A stretch of 64,000 nucleotides of DNA from Spiroplasma helicoides (GTDB lineage: Bacteria > Bacillota_I > Bacilli_A > Mycoplasmatales > Mycoplasmataceae). Positions 45,727 through 58,412 of this stretch are shown here, piece by piece. How positions within the stretch are numbered: the stretch's first letter is position 1; each line of letters starts with the position of its first letter. The position numbers and the translations under genes were made by a program. A model generated the notes under the pieces. The model did no database searches, was not told where the DNA came from, and was given only the letters and a program-made list of their open reading frames with translations. Location: contig NZ_CP017015.1 in assembly GCF_001715535.1 (NCBI RefSeq), forward strand, positions 124,001 to 188,000, written 5' to 3'.

Positions 45727-45819
45727 ATGAGTCTTCCTTCCAGTTACAGTTTTTATGGAATGAAATATATAAAAAATGAAACGAGTGCTCTTATTAACGC
45801 TTCTTTATGCGTTATTTAA
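45727..45819 (+). CDS. Possible 30-aa leader peptide upstream of mgtA
   Basis: ATG 45727 has a good SD (AGAGGTGG, 45715-45722) and opens a 30-codon frame (start MSLPSSYSFY) ending at TAA 45817. The ending overlaps a 6-bp hairpin, TAACGC/GCGTTA (45795-45814). mgtA starts 25 nt further on with a separate SD. In enterobacteria an mgtA leader peptide (MgtL) controls expression by Mg2+; this one is not similar in sequence, so the role is an inference. It could be a chance ORF. Confidence 0.4.
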   Translation: MSLPSSYSFYGMKYIKNETSALINASLCVI

Positions 45820-45844
45820 TAGTTCTCTTGTAGAAAGGGATATT

Positions 45845-48556
45845 ATGAAAATGGCTAAAAGAGTATCGAAAGATGCAAAAAATAATACAATAAAAAATAA
45901 TTTACAAAAATACTCAAAGCTAGATCAAGAAGAAATTCTTAAAGACTTTGAAATTCAACAATTTGGTTTGAAAGAAGCTGAAGTTGAAAGACAATTAGAA
46001 AAATGTGGAGCAAACAAACTAGATCCCAAAAGATTTAATTTTCCATTAGTTTTTTTTAAATGTTTTTTCAGTCCTTTTAATTTGATTCTTATAATAATAG
46101 ATGTTTATAGTTTTTATAACTATATTGGGGCTATTGCTGAGGAAAAAGATACTTTTGACTTAGCTGGTGCATTAATCGTTTTAATAATGATTTTATTAAG
46201 TGGTTCAATAACATTTTTACAAGAGTTGAGGTCGTTTTTTGTTATTAGAAAAATGACATTTGATAATAAAAAAACAACTCATGCAATCAGAGATACAGAT
46301 TATGATATAAAAAATATTGATAATGCTAACTCAATAAAATTAATTAAAGAAGCAAAATCAATAGATTCAGAAGATTTAGTTCCTGGTGATTTAGTCTACC
46401 TATCAAATGGCGATTTAATACCTGCCGACATAAGAATCGTATGATCTAACAATTTATATTTAAATCAATCATCTCTTACAGGAGAATCTTTTCCTGTTCA
46501 AAAAAAAGAAACAAATAGTAATAAAGAATACTTGGAATTTGAAAATATTTGTTTTACAGGTACTAATGTAGTTTCTGGATCAGCTTTAGGAGTTGTTTTA
46601 TCTACTGCAAAATACACTTATTTTTCAACTATTAATGACAAAGTTACCCAAAAAAGACCGAAGTCATCATTTGATAAAGGGATTAAAAAAGTTACATTTC
46701 TTTTAATAGCATTTATGTTATCAGTTACTCCAATAGTATTTTTGGTTTTTGGATTAAGACCATTAGAAGATAACGAAAAATGATTAAATGCGGCATTATT
46801 CTCAATCTCAGTTGCCGTAGGATTAACTCCCGAAATGTTACCAATTATAATTACTGCTAATTTATCAAGAGGTTATGCAAAAATTAAAAAACAAGAAGTT
46901 CTAGTTAAAAATCTTAATGCTGTTCAAAATATGGGTGCCATTGATATTCTTTGTACAGATAAAACTGGAACAATAACAAGTGGTGAAATAGTTTTAGATA
47001 AAGTATTAGATTTGACAGGAAGTAAAAGCGAATTTGTTAATCACGCTTTATACTTAAATAGTTATTTCCAATCAGGATTTCAAAATCCAATCGATCAAGC
47101 AGTTTTAATAACTGATAAATTAGCAAAACCAAATGTAGAAGAATATACAAAAGAATGAGAAGTGCCTTTTGACTTCAAAAGAAAAATCCTATCAGTAATT
47201 CTTACTAAAAATGATGAAAAAGAGATTTTTACAAAAGGTGCAGTTGAAGAAGTACTTGCAATTTGTAATAGAGTTCTTATCAACGGTAAAATTGAAAATT
47301 TAACAAAAGATTATATTGAAAAAATTAAAAGTAAAACCAAAGAAATGAATACTGAAGGTTACAGAGTTGTTGGAATAGCTCATAACCACCTAGAAGATGA
47401 AGATATTGAAGAAGATTTAGTATTCTTAGGGTTTGCAACTTTCTTTGATGAACCAAAAGTCACATCAAAACAAATAATTAAATCATTAAAAAGCAGAGGT
47501 ATTGAAACAAAAGTTCTTACAGGTGACAATGAAGTTATAACAAGAGCTATTTGTAAAAAAGTTGACTTTAAAATAACAAAACTTTATACAGGAAAAGAAA
47601 TTGAGGAAATGAGTGAAACTCAATTAGCAAGAGCTGTAATTGATGCAAATGTTTTTGTTAAGTTAAGTCCAATACATAAATCAATTATTATAAAAGCTTT
47701 AAAAGACCAAGAACATATAGTTGGATTTATGGGGGATGGTATTAATGATGCACCCGTTTTGAGAGAGTCTGATGTCGCTATTTCATTCATAGATGCATCA
47801 AACATAGCTCAGGATGCAGCAGACATTATATTAGTTAACGACTCATTGATGGTAATCGAAACAGCTGTTCACGAAGGTAGAGCTAGTTTAGCAAATATTT
47901 TGAAATATATTAAAGTTACAATAGCATCAAACTTTGGTAATGTTTTAAGTGTTTTGGTAGCATTGTTCTTAACAACAGTGGAACCAATGCAACCAATTCA
48001 CTTGTTGTTACAAAATTTACTTTACGACATAGTTATGTTTGCATTTATTTTTGACAAAGTAGATGCTAAGTTCACAGAGAGTCCTAGACCGTTGCGAACC
48101 AAGAATATCATATGGTTTACAATTATTAATGGACCAGTCAGTTCAATATTTGACATATCAACATTCTTAGTTTTATTATTTGCATTCAAGTCACAAGTTG
48201 GTGTTCCATTTGGTATGGGTGTAAATAAAGATACTCTTCCAGAACATTCAGTAGCAACATTTAACGCTTCATGGTTTGTGGTTGGGTTAATGACACAAAC
48301 TGCAGTTATGCAAATGTATAGAACTGAAAAATTACCATTTATTCATTCAAACGCTTCTATTCAAGTTAACATAGCTACAGTGTTTGTTTGTGCAATGGCA
48401 ATAATTGTTCCATATACTCCAATAAATCAATTAGTACAAATGGAGCAACCACCACTAGTATTTATGCCTGTGGCTATAGGATTTGTACTTTGCTACATAA
48501 CATTAGCACAATGTGTGAAAATGGCATATATTAGAAGATTTAAAGAATGATTATAA
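45845..48556 (+). CDS. mgtA: Mg2+-transporting P-type ATPase, MgtA type
   Basis: This 903-residue P3B-type pump imports Mg2+. The phosphorylated Asp372 is in LCTDKTGTI; the TM4 motif VGLTPEMLPIIITANL and the following VKNLNAVQNMGAIDILC are nearly diagnostic for MgtA/MgtB. Also present are LTGES, the hinge MGDGINDAP and the C-terminal membrane block. The ATG at 45845 follows AAGGGA by 4 nt, ATG 45851 has 10 nt spacing; either may be used. An in-frame ATG at 45776 lacks an SD. The last codons are TGA (Trp), TTA, TAA. Confidence 0.93.
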
Positions 48557-48579
48557 AAAAATCTCATAGAGATTTTTTT
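48556..48579 (+). terminator. Terminator after mgtA
   Basis: Stem AAAAATCTC/GAGATTTTT with loop ATA and T run. Confidence 0.85.
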
Positions 48580-48671
48580 ATTTTTTCTTAATAAAATTAT
48601 TTAAAATTATTGTTTAGATTTATTTAAGTGTTTATAATCAAGTAAGACTAAATTTAAGGAAGGTAATTATT

Positions 48672-51089
48672 ATGGAATACTCACATAAAAAAGTTGAAAA
48701 AAAATGACAAAAGTATTGAGAGGAAAATCATACTTTTAAAACTACTGATAAAAGTGACAAAAAGGCTTACATATTAGATATGTTCCCATATCCTAGTGGA
48801 GCAGGACTTCACGTTGGTCATCCAAAGGGCTATACAGCAACTGATGTGTTTTCAAGAATGAGAAGGCTACAAGGTTACGATGTATTGCACCCAATTGGTT
48901 ATGATGCTTTTGGTTTGCCCGCTGAACAATATGCTCTTAAAACTGGAAATGATCCAACTGAATTTACTTTAAAAAATATAGATATTTTCAGAGAACAATT
49001 AAAAACATTGGGTTTTAGTTTCGATTATGAAAAAGAAGTAAATACAAGTAATCCAAATTATTACAGAATAACACAATGAATATTTCAACAACTTTACAAG
49101 CAAGGTTTGGCAGAAATAAGATATGCAGATGTTAACTGATGCGAAGGATTAGGAACCGTTTTAGCGAATGAAGAGGTTGTTGTAAAAAATAACAAAATGT
49201 ATTCTGATATTGGTGATTTTGAGGTAGTCAAAAGACCCATGAAACAGTGAGTATTAAAAATTACTGAGTATGCTGATAGACTTATAGATGGTTTAGAAGA
49301 CCTTGATTGACCAAAATCTCTTAAAGATCTTCAAAGAAACTGAATTGGTAGATCAGAAGGACTAGTAATAAAATTCCAGTCACAAAACAATAATTTAAAA
49401 ATTCCTGTATTTACAACTAGACCAGATACTATTTTTGGAACAACATATTTAGTATTGGCACCTGAAAGTGATTTAGTAAAATCTTTAGTAACAAATGAAT
49501 ATAAAGAAAAGGTTAATCAGTATATTGAAGAAGCAAAATCTAAGACGGATATTCAAAGACAAGATGAATCAAGAGAAAAAACTGGTTTATTCACAGGCGC
49601 ATATGCAATAAATCCATTTACAAATAAACCAATTCCTATTTGGGTTGCTGATTATGTCCTTAATGACTATGGAACAGGTGCTGTAATGGGAGTTCCAGCT
49701 CATGATGACAGAGATTGAGATTTTGCAACTAAATATGGTTTAGAGATAATTCATGTTATTGAATGCAAAGATAAATCAAAGGCATTTGTTGGTGAGGGTA
49801 AACATATAAATTCTGATTTTCTGGATGGTCTAAATAAACAAGAAGCAATTGAAAAAATAACAAAAAAAATATTAGAACAAAACCTTGGAGAAAAAAAAGT
49901 AAATTATAAACTAAGAGATTGACTATTTTCAAGACAAAGATTTTATGGTGAGCCATTCCCAATCGTATTTTCAGAAGATGGTCAAATTGCTCTAATTGAT
50001 GAAAAAGACCTACCAGTTGAATTACCCAAAGGGGCATATTTAAAACCATCCGGGACTGGAGAGTCTCCTTTGGCTAATATTCATGATTGGGTAAACATTG
50101 AATACAAAGGTAAAAAAGTTAAAAGAGAAACAAACACAATGCCACAATGAGCAGGTTCTTGTTGATATTATTTGGCATATATTTTAACTATTTCACCAAA
50201 TAACCTAATGGATATTAATAGCGAAGAAGCACAAAGACTATTTAAAAAATGACTTCCAGTCGATTTATACATTGGTGGTCAAGAACACGCAACTCTACAT
50301 CTACTTTATGCACGTTTTTGACATCAAGTTCTTTATGATATAAAAATAGTTCCAACTCCAGAACCATTTCAAAAACTTGTAAATCAAGGAATGATTTTAG
50401 CTGAGTCTGGTGAAAAAATGTCAAAATCAAAAGGAAATGTAATAAATCCAGATGAAATCGTTGAATCACATGGCGCAGATACTTTAAGATTATATGAAGT
50501 TTTTATGGGTCCATTAGAAGCATCACTTCAATGAAGTTTTACAGGTCTTGATGGGTCTAGAAAATGATTAGATCGTGTTTATAGAATGATTGAAAAATTT
50601 GAATTTAGTTCAGAAAATAATGGTCACTTAGACTTTATTTATAATGACGTTGTAAAAAAAGTTACAAGCATGATTGAAGACTGTAAATTCAATACCGCTG
50701 TATCTCAATTGATGACTTTTGTAAATGCTGTTTACAAAGAAGAAGAACCAGTATATATAGAATACATCAAAAATTTTGTAGTTATGCTTTCTCTATATGC
50801 CCCACATCTTGCTGAGGAGTTATGAGAAAAATTAGGGAATAAACCTAGCGTGGCTCTACAAAGTTGACCCCAATATGATGAATCTAAGTTGGTTCAAAAC
50901 GAAGTTACAATAGCAGTACAAATTAACGGTAAACTAAGAGCGACATTTGAAATTGAAAAAGGCACAAATGAAGCAACATTGTTAGAAAAAGCTAAGAATA
51001 TTGAAAATGTAAAACCTTATATCGAGAACAAAACAATAATAAAAGAAATTGTAGTCGTTGATAAAATTGTTAATATAGTTGTTAAGTAA
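48672..51089 (+). CDS. leuS: Leucyl-tRNA synthetase
   Basis: This class I synthetase charges tRNA-Leu. The 805 residues contain the HIGH-type motif HVGH (47-50) in [13 protein letters not shown] and the KMSKS motif at 582-586. The CP1 editing domain is intact ([33 protein letters not shown]); some mycoplasmas have lost it. A C-terminal anticodon-binding helix bundle and a small C-terminal domain end in NIVVK. SD AAGGAAGG precedes the ATG. About 15 in-frame TGA codons read as Trp. Confidence 0.97.
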
Positions 51090-51112
51090 AAAAGTGCCTA
51101 GGCACTTTTTTT
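51088..51112 (+). terminator. Terminator after leuS
   Basis: Perfect palindrome AAAAGTGCC-TA-GGCACTTTT with T run. Confidence 0.88.
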
Positions 51113-51157
51113 GTAAATTAAGTGTAAATGCAACTTATTTTTTTAAAACTAAATAAA

Positions 51158-51166
51158 TGTTATAAT
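51158..51166 (+). promoter_or_regulatory. Promoter of the helicase-AAA-radical SAM operon
   Basis: TGT-TATAAT (extended -10), 23 nt before the ATG at 51190, with TAGGAGAT as SD. No other clear promoter is seen until 60825. Confidence 0.5.
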
Positions 51167-51189
51167 TAATTAAATATTAGGAGATTTAT

Positions 51190-54100
51190 ATGGGCAAAGT
51201 AATCGAAAATGATGGGACAAAAGAACTTTTTTTAGACTTTTCTTATTTAAGAAATGTTCTTTTTGTTGATAAACTTAGTCAATTAGATCTTGTAATCCAA
51301 AGATTAAATATAGAAGGTATACAAAGCTATAATGATTTTGATCAATTTTTAAGAAACTCGATGATAAAACAAGCTTTTATTTGTTTGGTAGATGATAAAA
51401 CTAGAAAAATAATTAATAAAAGTGGTGGCAGCAAAGTTTATGATGCAATTATAAGAATTGAGTTAGATACCATAAGTCAATCAAAAATGCCCAAAAGTAC
51501 AAGCTTGGGATTTTTTGTGAATATAGATCCTGAGTATCCAGCTTTAACTGTTGCTTCAATTTTTCAAACTAGATTAAAATTATCGCCACAAGAATTTGAA
51601 ACTACCATTAAAGAAGTACCGCTGCAAATTATAAAGTTCAATAAGCAAATACCAGTTGATGAGTTATTAAGAAGAAATATAATCAACTCTTCTACAATAT
51701 CTAATATCAATAAAATTACCTCTACTTTTGAGCAAGAAAAAAATCGCTGATTAAAGTATTTGGACTTTATGAGTGATCTTTTAGTTGTCCAAAGAAAAAA
51801 CTCACTACCATATCTAGGAACTGATCTGGCAGAAGTTCTAAAAATTGACAAAAAAGATCTAGATGATGAAATAAAAGATAAAACCATAAAAGAACTTAGA
51901 AATAAAACATTTGCATATTTTGATTTAGGTCATGAAAGTTTTTTAAAAAGCAAAGACATTAAATACGATGTTGTAAATGTAATAGTTTTGGATATTTTAG
52001 TTGATTATGAAAATAAGTTAGAAAAAATAAAAAAAACAAGTGAGCTTGCTCTAATTCCTTTTAAGGCTAACAAGCTTTTTGTAAATAATTATGTTTTACA
52101 AAAAAATTTTAAAACTATTTTTGATTTTGATTTTGAAAAAAATCAAGAGAATATGTTTTCTGTAAATCTATCATATCTTTTAGGAACATATGGTGAACCA
52201 AAACCCCTTATTGATTATTGAAAAAAGAAAAAAGAGATTATTTTAGGGGCAAAAAAAGAGTTTGAAATGTTTGAAAAAAAATATTTTGAAGAAATGACAG
52301 ACTGAAAAGTTCATAAAGTAATTTATGAAATAGAAGAAGAGTTTGATGAAAATTTATTTAAAACTAAAAATAATTATGACACACTAAACTCGGGTTACAT
52401 TGCTTTTGTTGGAATAGGTGAAGATGTTCTAATTGATAGAAGTAGACAAACTTTAAAAAGAATATCTGAAGGTAATACAAAAAATCCTTATTTAACAAAT
52501 TATTTATTTAATACAAAACTTATTGAATTATCTGAATCATCAAATGAAATTGATTTAGAAGATAGTGATTTTTATTTTGCTTTGAACAGTGAACAAAAAA
52601 GCGCTGTAAAAAAAGCATTGAACTCAAAAGATATTTTTTTATTACAAGGTCCACCTGGTACTGGTAAAACTCAGGTTATTTGTGAGCTGATATATCAGTT
52701 AGCTAAATTAAACAGAAAAGTTTTGATATCAAGTCAAAATCATGAAGCCATCAAAAACGTGGTTGACAGATTACCATATGAACCAAATATAAATAGAATA
52801 AGATTAACAAATCAACTGAATCATAAATCAAGAAGTGCAAACAACTTTACACCAGAAAGAGTTGTTTACAATTATTATAAATCAATTACTAAATCAATAT
52901 TTGATGATTTATCAGTTGGTAAAAATAATGTAGAAGATTTTAAAATCATTGAAAATAAATTAGAAAAACTGCTATTAAGTAGCAAAGGATATCATCAAAA
53001 TAGTACTCAAATGAGAGAGATACAAAAACAAATTGATGAAATAAATGAAAAAATAAAAATAATAAAAACAGAAGAAATAAAAAGTATACATAATAAAACT
53101 TATTTGAAAGAAGAAATTTTTAATATAGATAATCTTATTGAAGTAATAAGCAATTTAGATTTTAAAATATCTATAAACATATCTGAGGAGATAGAAAAAT
53201 TATATAAAAACGAAATTAGTTTTAGTATAGAAGATTTTATTTTGAAGTACATAGATCATGAAATAAATGAAATAAATATATTTAACAAATTAAAATTGGT
53301 TTGTGAAGAGACAATTTTTAAAAATGAATTTTTCATTGACATACAAAAAATAAAAAATAACATTATAAATTATAAAAGAGAAGCTGAGTTTGAACTTGCA
53401 GATAAAGAAGAGCAACGATTAGAAGAGTTTGAAAAATTTTTACTAAAAGATACTATGTGTTTAGCACTTGTTAAAATTTTTGCAAGGTTTAGATCAGAAT
53501 TAGAAAATCTAAAACTAGATTTAGAATTAAGTTTAAAAAAAATAAACGCAAGTGAAGACAATGAAATGCAACTTAACTCTTTGGAAGTACACAAAAATGA
53601 TTTATTATTAACAAGACAAAAACTTTCTGAACTAGCTGGTGGTAATAGCAATGAACTAAGAGATTTAATAAAATTTGCTAACTCAAAATTTAATTTAAAT
53701 TTAGGAATAACTGATGTTGATTTGGAACAACAAGTAACACAACAACTAAATGATTATAAAAATAAATTAGAAAAAAGTTTAAAAAGAACTAAAGAGTTAA
53801 AAGATTTTTTTAATCTAGTTTCTAGCTATGCAAAAAATAATTACGGAATAATCGATAAATGAGATGAAGAATTGGCTACACAAGATTTTTCAAGCCAGTT
53901 AATACAAGAAACTCGTAGATACTCATCATCTATAATAAATAACTTGGTTAATGTCTATGCAATGACTTTAACTTCAACTAATCTTTTTAGATTTAATAAA
54001 GATTTACAAGCAAAAAAAATGGGTCTTGAAGAAATAAATTTAAGAACTTTAGATGTTGATGTTGTAATTATTGATGAAGCTTCAAAAGCAACGCTTTTAG

Positions 54101-55038
54101 AAATTCTTATGCCATTAGTTTATGGAAAAACATTAGTGCTAGTAGGGGATTACAGGCAGTTACCACCAATTTTAAAATTACAACCAGAAGATGTAGAGAT
54201 AGTTAATAGAGAGTTGAAAAAAGAATATAGCTATCAAGAATTATTTGAACTATTAGATCAATCAGCATTTAAAAATTTCATTGGGGCCAGAAATAGTTCG
54301 ATAACAACCATGCTAAAAACTCAGTATAGAAGTCATCAACAAATCATGGAAGTGGTAAATAAGTTTTATGATAATGAATTAAAAGTTGATCAACAAGTAA
54401 GTGAACATAAAAGGCATGATTTAGTTATAACTTCAAAAACAGGCGCTGAGATTGTAAGTCAAAAGAGTTCTGTTTACTGAATTGATTCGACATACGGAAC
54501 AAACGGCGAAGTTATTTTTGAAAGCAGTGAAGACTACTCAACAAGCTTATTTAATGAGTTAGAAATTAAATTAACAGTTGAGTTTTTGAAAAGACTAGAT
54601 GTTTCGCTCGATAGTAAAACTTACAAAAGAAAACCATCAGTTGCTGTAATTAGTTTTTATAATTTACATGTAAGAAAACTATTTATCGAAATTAGAAAAC
54701 AAAAGTTCAAAAACTTTTCATTAGTTATAAATACTGTGGATGATTTTCAAGGTAAAGAAGCTGACTATGTAATTGTAAATATGGTAAGAAACCCAGAAAG
54801 ATTATCACAAACTAGTGGAAGAGATTTTCTAAAAAAATACGAAAGAATAAATGTTGCATACAGTAGAGCTAGAGAATTACTAGTTATTATCGGAGCTAGC
54901 AGAGCCGTTAATGATATAAGAGTTCAGATACCAACAGTTGAAGATCCGAATATATCAAATACATACGATGTATATGCAGATATAATAGCAAAAATTAATT
55001 TCGACGGTGGTTATTTAACAACCAAAGATTTATTATAG
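51190..55038 (+). CDS. UPF1/Dna2-like SF1 helicase, operon gene 1
   Basis: The 1282 residues form an N-terminal region of about 450 residues without recognised motifs, then a superfamily 1B helicase: Walker A GPPGTGKT (487-494), Walker B VIIDEAS (Asp962), GDYRQLPP, TQYRSH, DDFQGKEADYVIV and VAYSRAREL. Between motifs I and II lies a ~450-residue insert, largely coiled coil and rich in Lys, Glu and Leu. The frame crosses few TGA codons. It probably unwinds or remodels DNA or RNA. The stop TAG abuts the SD of gene 2, showing co-translation. Confidence 0.85.
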
Positions 55039-55047
55039 GAGGTAATT

Positions 55048-57318
55048 ATGATTTTTGACAAGATAGAGATAATGTATAATAAATATTCATTACCTATTAA
55101 AATTAAATACTCAGAATCTAGAAAACCTACATTTGTAGAGTTTTTGATATTGTCAATTATTTATGATTATCCAAGAAAAAACTTAAGCTTAAAACAAATA
55201 TTAAATGATGATTTTAAAATATATAACATTGATTTATTTGAGAGAGCATTAAAAGATTTAATTGCATACAAGGTTATTGAATTAAATAAAACTACTGCCG
55301 GTTGAAGTACTTTGGGAATAGATTTAGAAATAGAAAAAATTGAACTTAATCAAAAAGTTAAAGAACAATTTATAAATGAAGAATATATAATATCACAGTA
55401 TGATAAAACACTTGATGTTAAATGAGTTTATGATCCTATTGAAGATTCTTTTGATATTGTAAAAGATGTTGAGTGATCAAGAAGAGTTCAAGGGGTAAAA
55501 CTAACAAATAAAATTAAAGAAACTAGTATTAGCCAAAACTTTTATATAAAAGATTTAATTAAGAAAAATGTTAATGAATTTATTGAGTTAAAAAAAGAAA
55601 TTTTTGGTGATAATGCAAAATTTTCTAATGTTACTTTAGCTAATGGAATTGATTTAGCTGATCATAAAATTGCACAAGAACTTACCGAATCATTACCTTG
55701 TGCGAATGAAGTTAGTATAGAGTTATTTGATAATGATGCTTTTATTATAAATACAGAAAATGAAAAACTAAAAATATTTTTAAAAACACAAAAAGATTTA
55801 GCAAAAAATATTGTTAGAGATATTTTAAAAAGTTATTCAGACAAAATCAAAGATCGATTTTTTGCTAAAAAAGACTTTGAAAATAAAAAAAATTTTTTAA
55901 ATGAACCAGATATTTTATCTAATTTAATTGTAAAGTCTACTTGAAATCTGTTACTTATTAATGGAAGAGATGTCTTATCTCCTGATAAAGTTTTATCAAA
56001 TAAATCACTTATAAATAGTTGCCAAATAATAGTATTTTATAATTCTAAATCTAACAATAAAACAATAGAATATCTTGGAGATAAAATTGTAGTGTATGTG
56101 GATAGTAGCAGAGAAGCTCTATTAAATGATAATACTTTAATTTATATCGATTCAGAAAATAAAGTTAATGGATTTGCACTTGTAGAAAAAAAACTAGAGT
56201 CTGTTGGGGCAACTATACCAGTTGTCTATTCTTACGATCAAAATCCAAAATTAAATTTGGCAAAAGTATTTGAAGATAACCTAGAAAGACTTTTATTAGA
56301 TTATGAAGAAGAGCTGAAAAACGAAAATTTAGATGTATCAACTATGATGTTTTTATTTTTAAAAAGAGTAGGGCTACAACAAAAACTAACTGACATAATT
56401 AAAAAACATTTACAAAAAGATTTTTATGCTGGAAATAATTATAAAAAGTTAACAGAATACTTTGCAAGTAAAGAAAATGATGAAGCATATTATTTTATAG
56501 AGAATTGTTTATCTGAAATAATTATAACTATGTCTAAAGATATTAAAGACGATCAAATATTACACGTTTTAAATTTATATAATTTTAAAAATCAAAAGAA
56601 TCTTTTTAAAGTTTTAGAGAATATACATTTAGATAAAGAAGAAAATATGTTGTTTTTAATATCTGATATTCTTGATAAAAATAACGTAGACTGATGAAAA
56701 AATAATACCAGAAATTGCTTAGTTACTTTATTGGGATATGCAAATAAATATATGACTAGGGAACTATTTGATATAAATAAATATCAATCTAAAACCTGAG
56801 CTTTGCATGCAGCAACCTTAAATATGATATGCACAATTAAGAAAAAAGTGTTTGAAAAAAATTTTACTTCTGTAGAAAAACATTACAAAAATATGTTGAA
56901 TGGTGTTGTAGATCTTATGAGAAGTAATGTTAAAATAAATAATCAAAAAGATTATTTGATTAAAGTTGCAGAAAATTTAAAGGATTTGTATAAAGATTTT
57001 TATAAATATAAAAGTCAGGAGCTAACAGAACTTGATTCAGATTTAATAAGCTATAAAGTTCAAGTTGAATCTGCTAATTTTATTAGCAGATTGGAAAATA
57101 AAATAGATATGTTGATTTCACCAGAAGCTCAAAAATTTCCTATTGAAGTAAAAGTTGAATGAGCTAAACATATCGAAAATAAAATAAAAGAAGTAGATAA
57201 AATATTTAAAAATGATGAATCAATATTATATGAAGCTTTAAATTTAGTTTTTGGTGAAAAAAAAGAATTTGATGTAAGATTTTTAGAAAATTATAAAAAA
57301 AGATTTGGAGGAATTTAA
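55048..57318 (+). CDS. 756-aa protein of unknown function with a possible winged helix, operon gene 2
   Basis: GGAGG (55039-55043) precedes the ATG; the stop TAA is immediately followed by the next ATG. Residues about 25-85 (FVEFLILSIIYDYPRKNLSLK...) look like a winged helix-turn-helix. The middle (about 290-400) is alpha/beta with hydrophobic strands (CQIIVFYNSKS, YLGDKIVVYVDS). The C-terminal ~350 residues are helical, ending in charged helices. There are no enzyme motifs I can name, no signal and no membrane segment. Being locked between the helicase and the coiled-coil protein argues for a shared complex. Confidence 0.75.
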
Positions 57319-58404
57319 ATGAGCTTAACAGTTCAACAAATGATTTTAAATAGTAAAAAGCTACACGAACTACTTAAAAAAGATATAGATTCAATCATGA
57401 AGTTTATTCAAGAATTAGTTGATCAATGTAAAGACATCGACAATGCCGGTTTTTTTACAGAAAAATTAAAGTCATTATTAAAGAACTCTAAATTTTTACT
57501 TGAAGAATTAGAAACCAAAGATAATATTCTTTTACAAGAAACTATCGATGAAAATATTTTGTTAGAAAATTATAATGTTGCACAACAATTTGCAATAAAA
57601 AAACGTAAACAATTAGCTGACTTAAGAGCAGAACTTTATGTTATAAAAGCAGAGGTTGTAAAAAAAGAGCAAAATGAAATAATGAAAGCATTTGAAAATA
57701 CTAATAAAAGTTTTGAGCAAGTTAAACACGAATTAATTAATAAGCAAAAAAACTTAGATGATAAAGTTTTGGTAAAAAATTATTTAGAACAACACGAAGC
57801 AAGTTTGGTAAACAAAAGTTTACCAGAAATTTACAATTTAATAAATGTAAATGTTTTTAAAGTTGATAATCAATATGAACTAATAGCAAGGGAAATGATA
57901 AAAGAAGTAACTGAAAGTTGTGGCAATGATCAAGATGTTGTTGATGAAATTACACAAAGAGCTAAAGCATTTATAAATAAAAAAAATGAAAATGAACTAA
58001 TGAAAAACGCCAAGGAATTTATTTCAAGTTCATCTGAACTAATTGAAAATGAATTAATAAGAAGAGAAAATGTCATAAAAATTGTGAAAGCAATAAGAGA
58101 AGTTGGATACATTGTAAAAGAAGATAACATAAGAAAATTAAAAGAAAAAAATATTATAATGATACATGGAGAAAAAATAACCGGAGAAACAGCAGACTTT
58201 GCAGTTAATTTAGATGGAAGTTTCATTTACAATTATGAAGGTTTTGAAAATCATGATCATGATGCTGATGTAAATGAGTTTATTGATAAACTTAGAAGCC
58301 TTGGCATTAATACAACTGAGGCTATCAAAAAACAATATAGAGAGCCAAAGTTTGTGGCAAATAAAAGTAAGCTAATTAGTAAAAATAAAAACTCAGGGAA
58401 GTAG
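57319..58404 (+). CDS. 361-aa coiled-coil protein, operon gene 3
   Basis: The ATG directly follows the stop of gene 2 (TAAATG), with GGAGG inside gene 2 as SD. Residues about 10-260 are almost all helical and rich in Glu, Lys and Asn. A compact C-terminal domain (about 275-350) has MIHGEKITGETADFAVNLDG and the His/Asp-rich NHDHDADVNEF. That domain looks conserved and could bind metal, but I cannot name it. Likely an adaptor linking the AAA protein or helicase. Confidence 0.75.
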   Translation: MSLTVQQMILNSKKLHELLKKDIDSIMKFIQELVDQCKDIDNAGFFTEKLKSLLKNSKFLLEELETKDNILLQETIDENILLENYNVAQQFAIKKRKQLADLRAELYVIKAEVVKKEQNEIMKAFENTNKSFEQVKHELINKQKNLDDKVLVKNYLEQHEASLVNKSLPEIYNLINVNVFKVDNQYELIAREMIKEVTESCGNDQDVVDEITQRAKAFINKKNENELMKNAKEFISSSSELIENELIRRENVIKIVKAIREVGYIVKEDNIRKLKEKNIIMIHGEKITGETADFAVNLDGSFIYNYEGFENHDHDADVNEFIDKLRSLGINTTEAIKKQYREPKFVANKSKLISKNKNSGK

Positions 58405-58412
58405 GTTAAAGT

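Noticed and set aside
45776-45844. Upstream ATG start for MgtA adding a hydrophobic N-terminus
   Set aside because: No SD; family proteins have a hydrophilic N-terminus; two ATGs after AAGGGA fit better. Kept only as an alternative.
45700-45844. M-box (ykoK) magnesium riboswitch before mgtA
   Set aside because: The leader is too short and already starts with an SD and ORF; no M-box core is seen.
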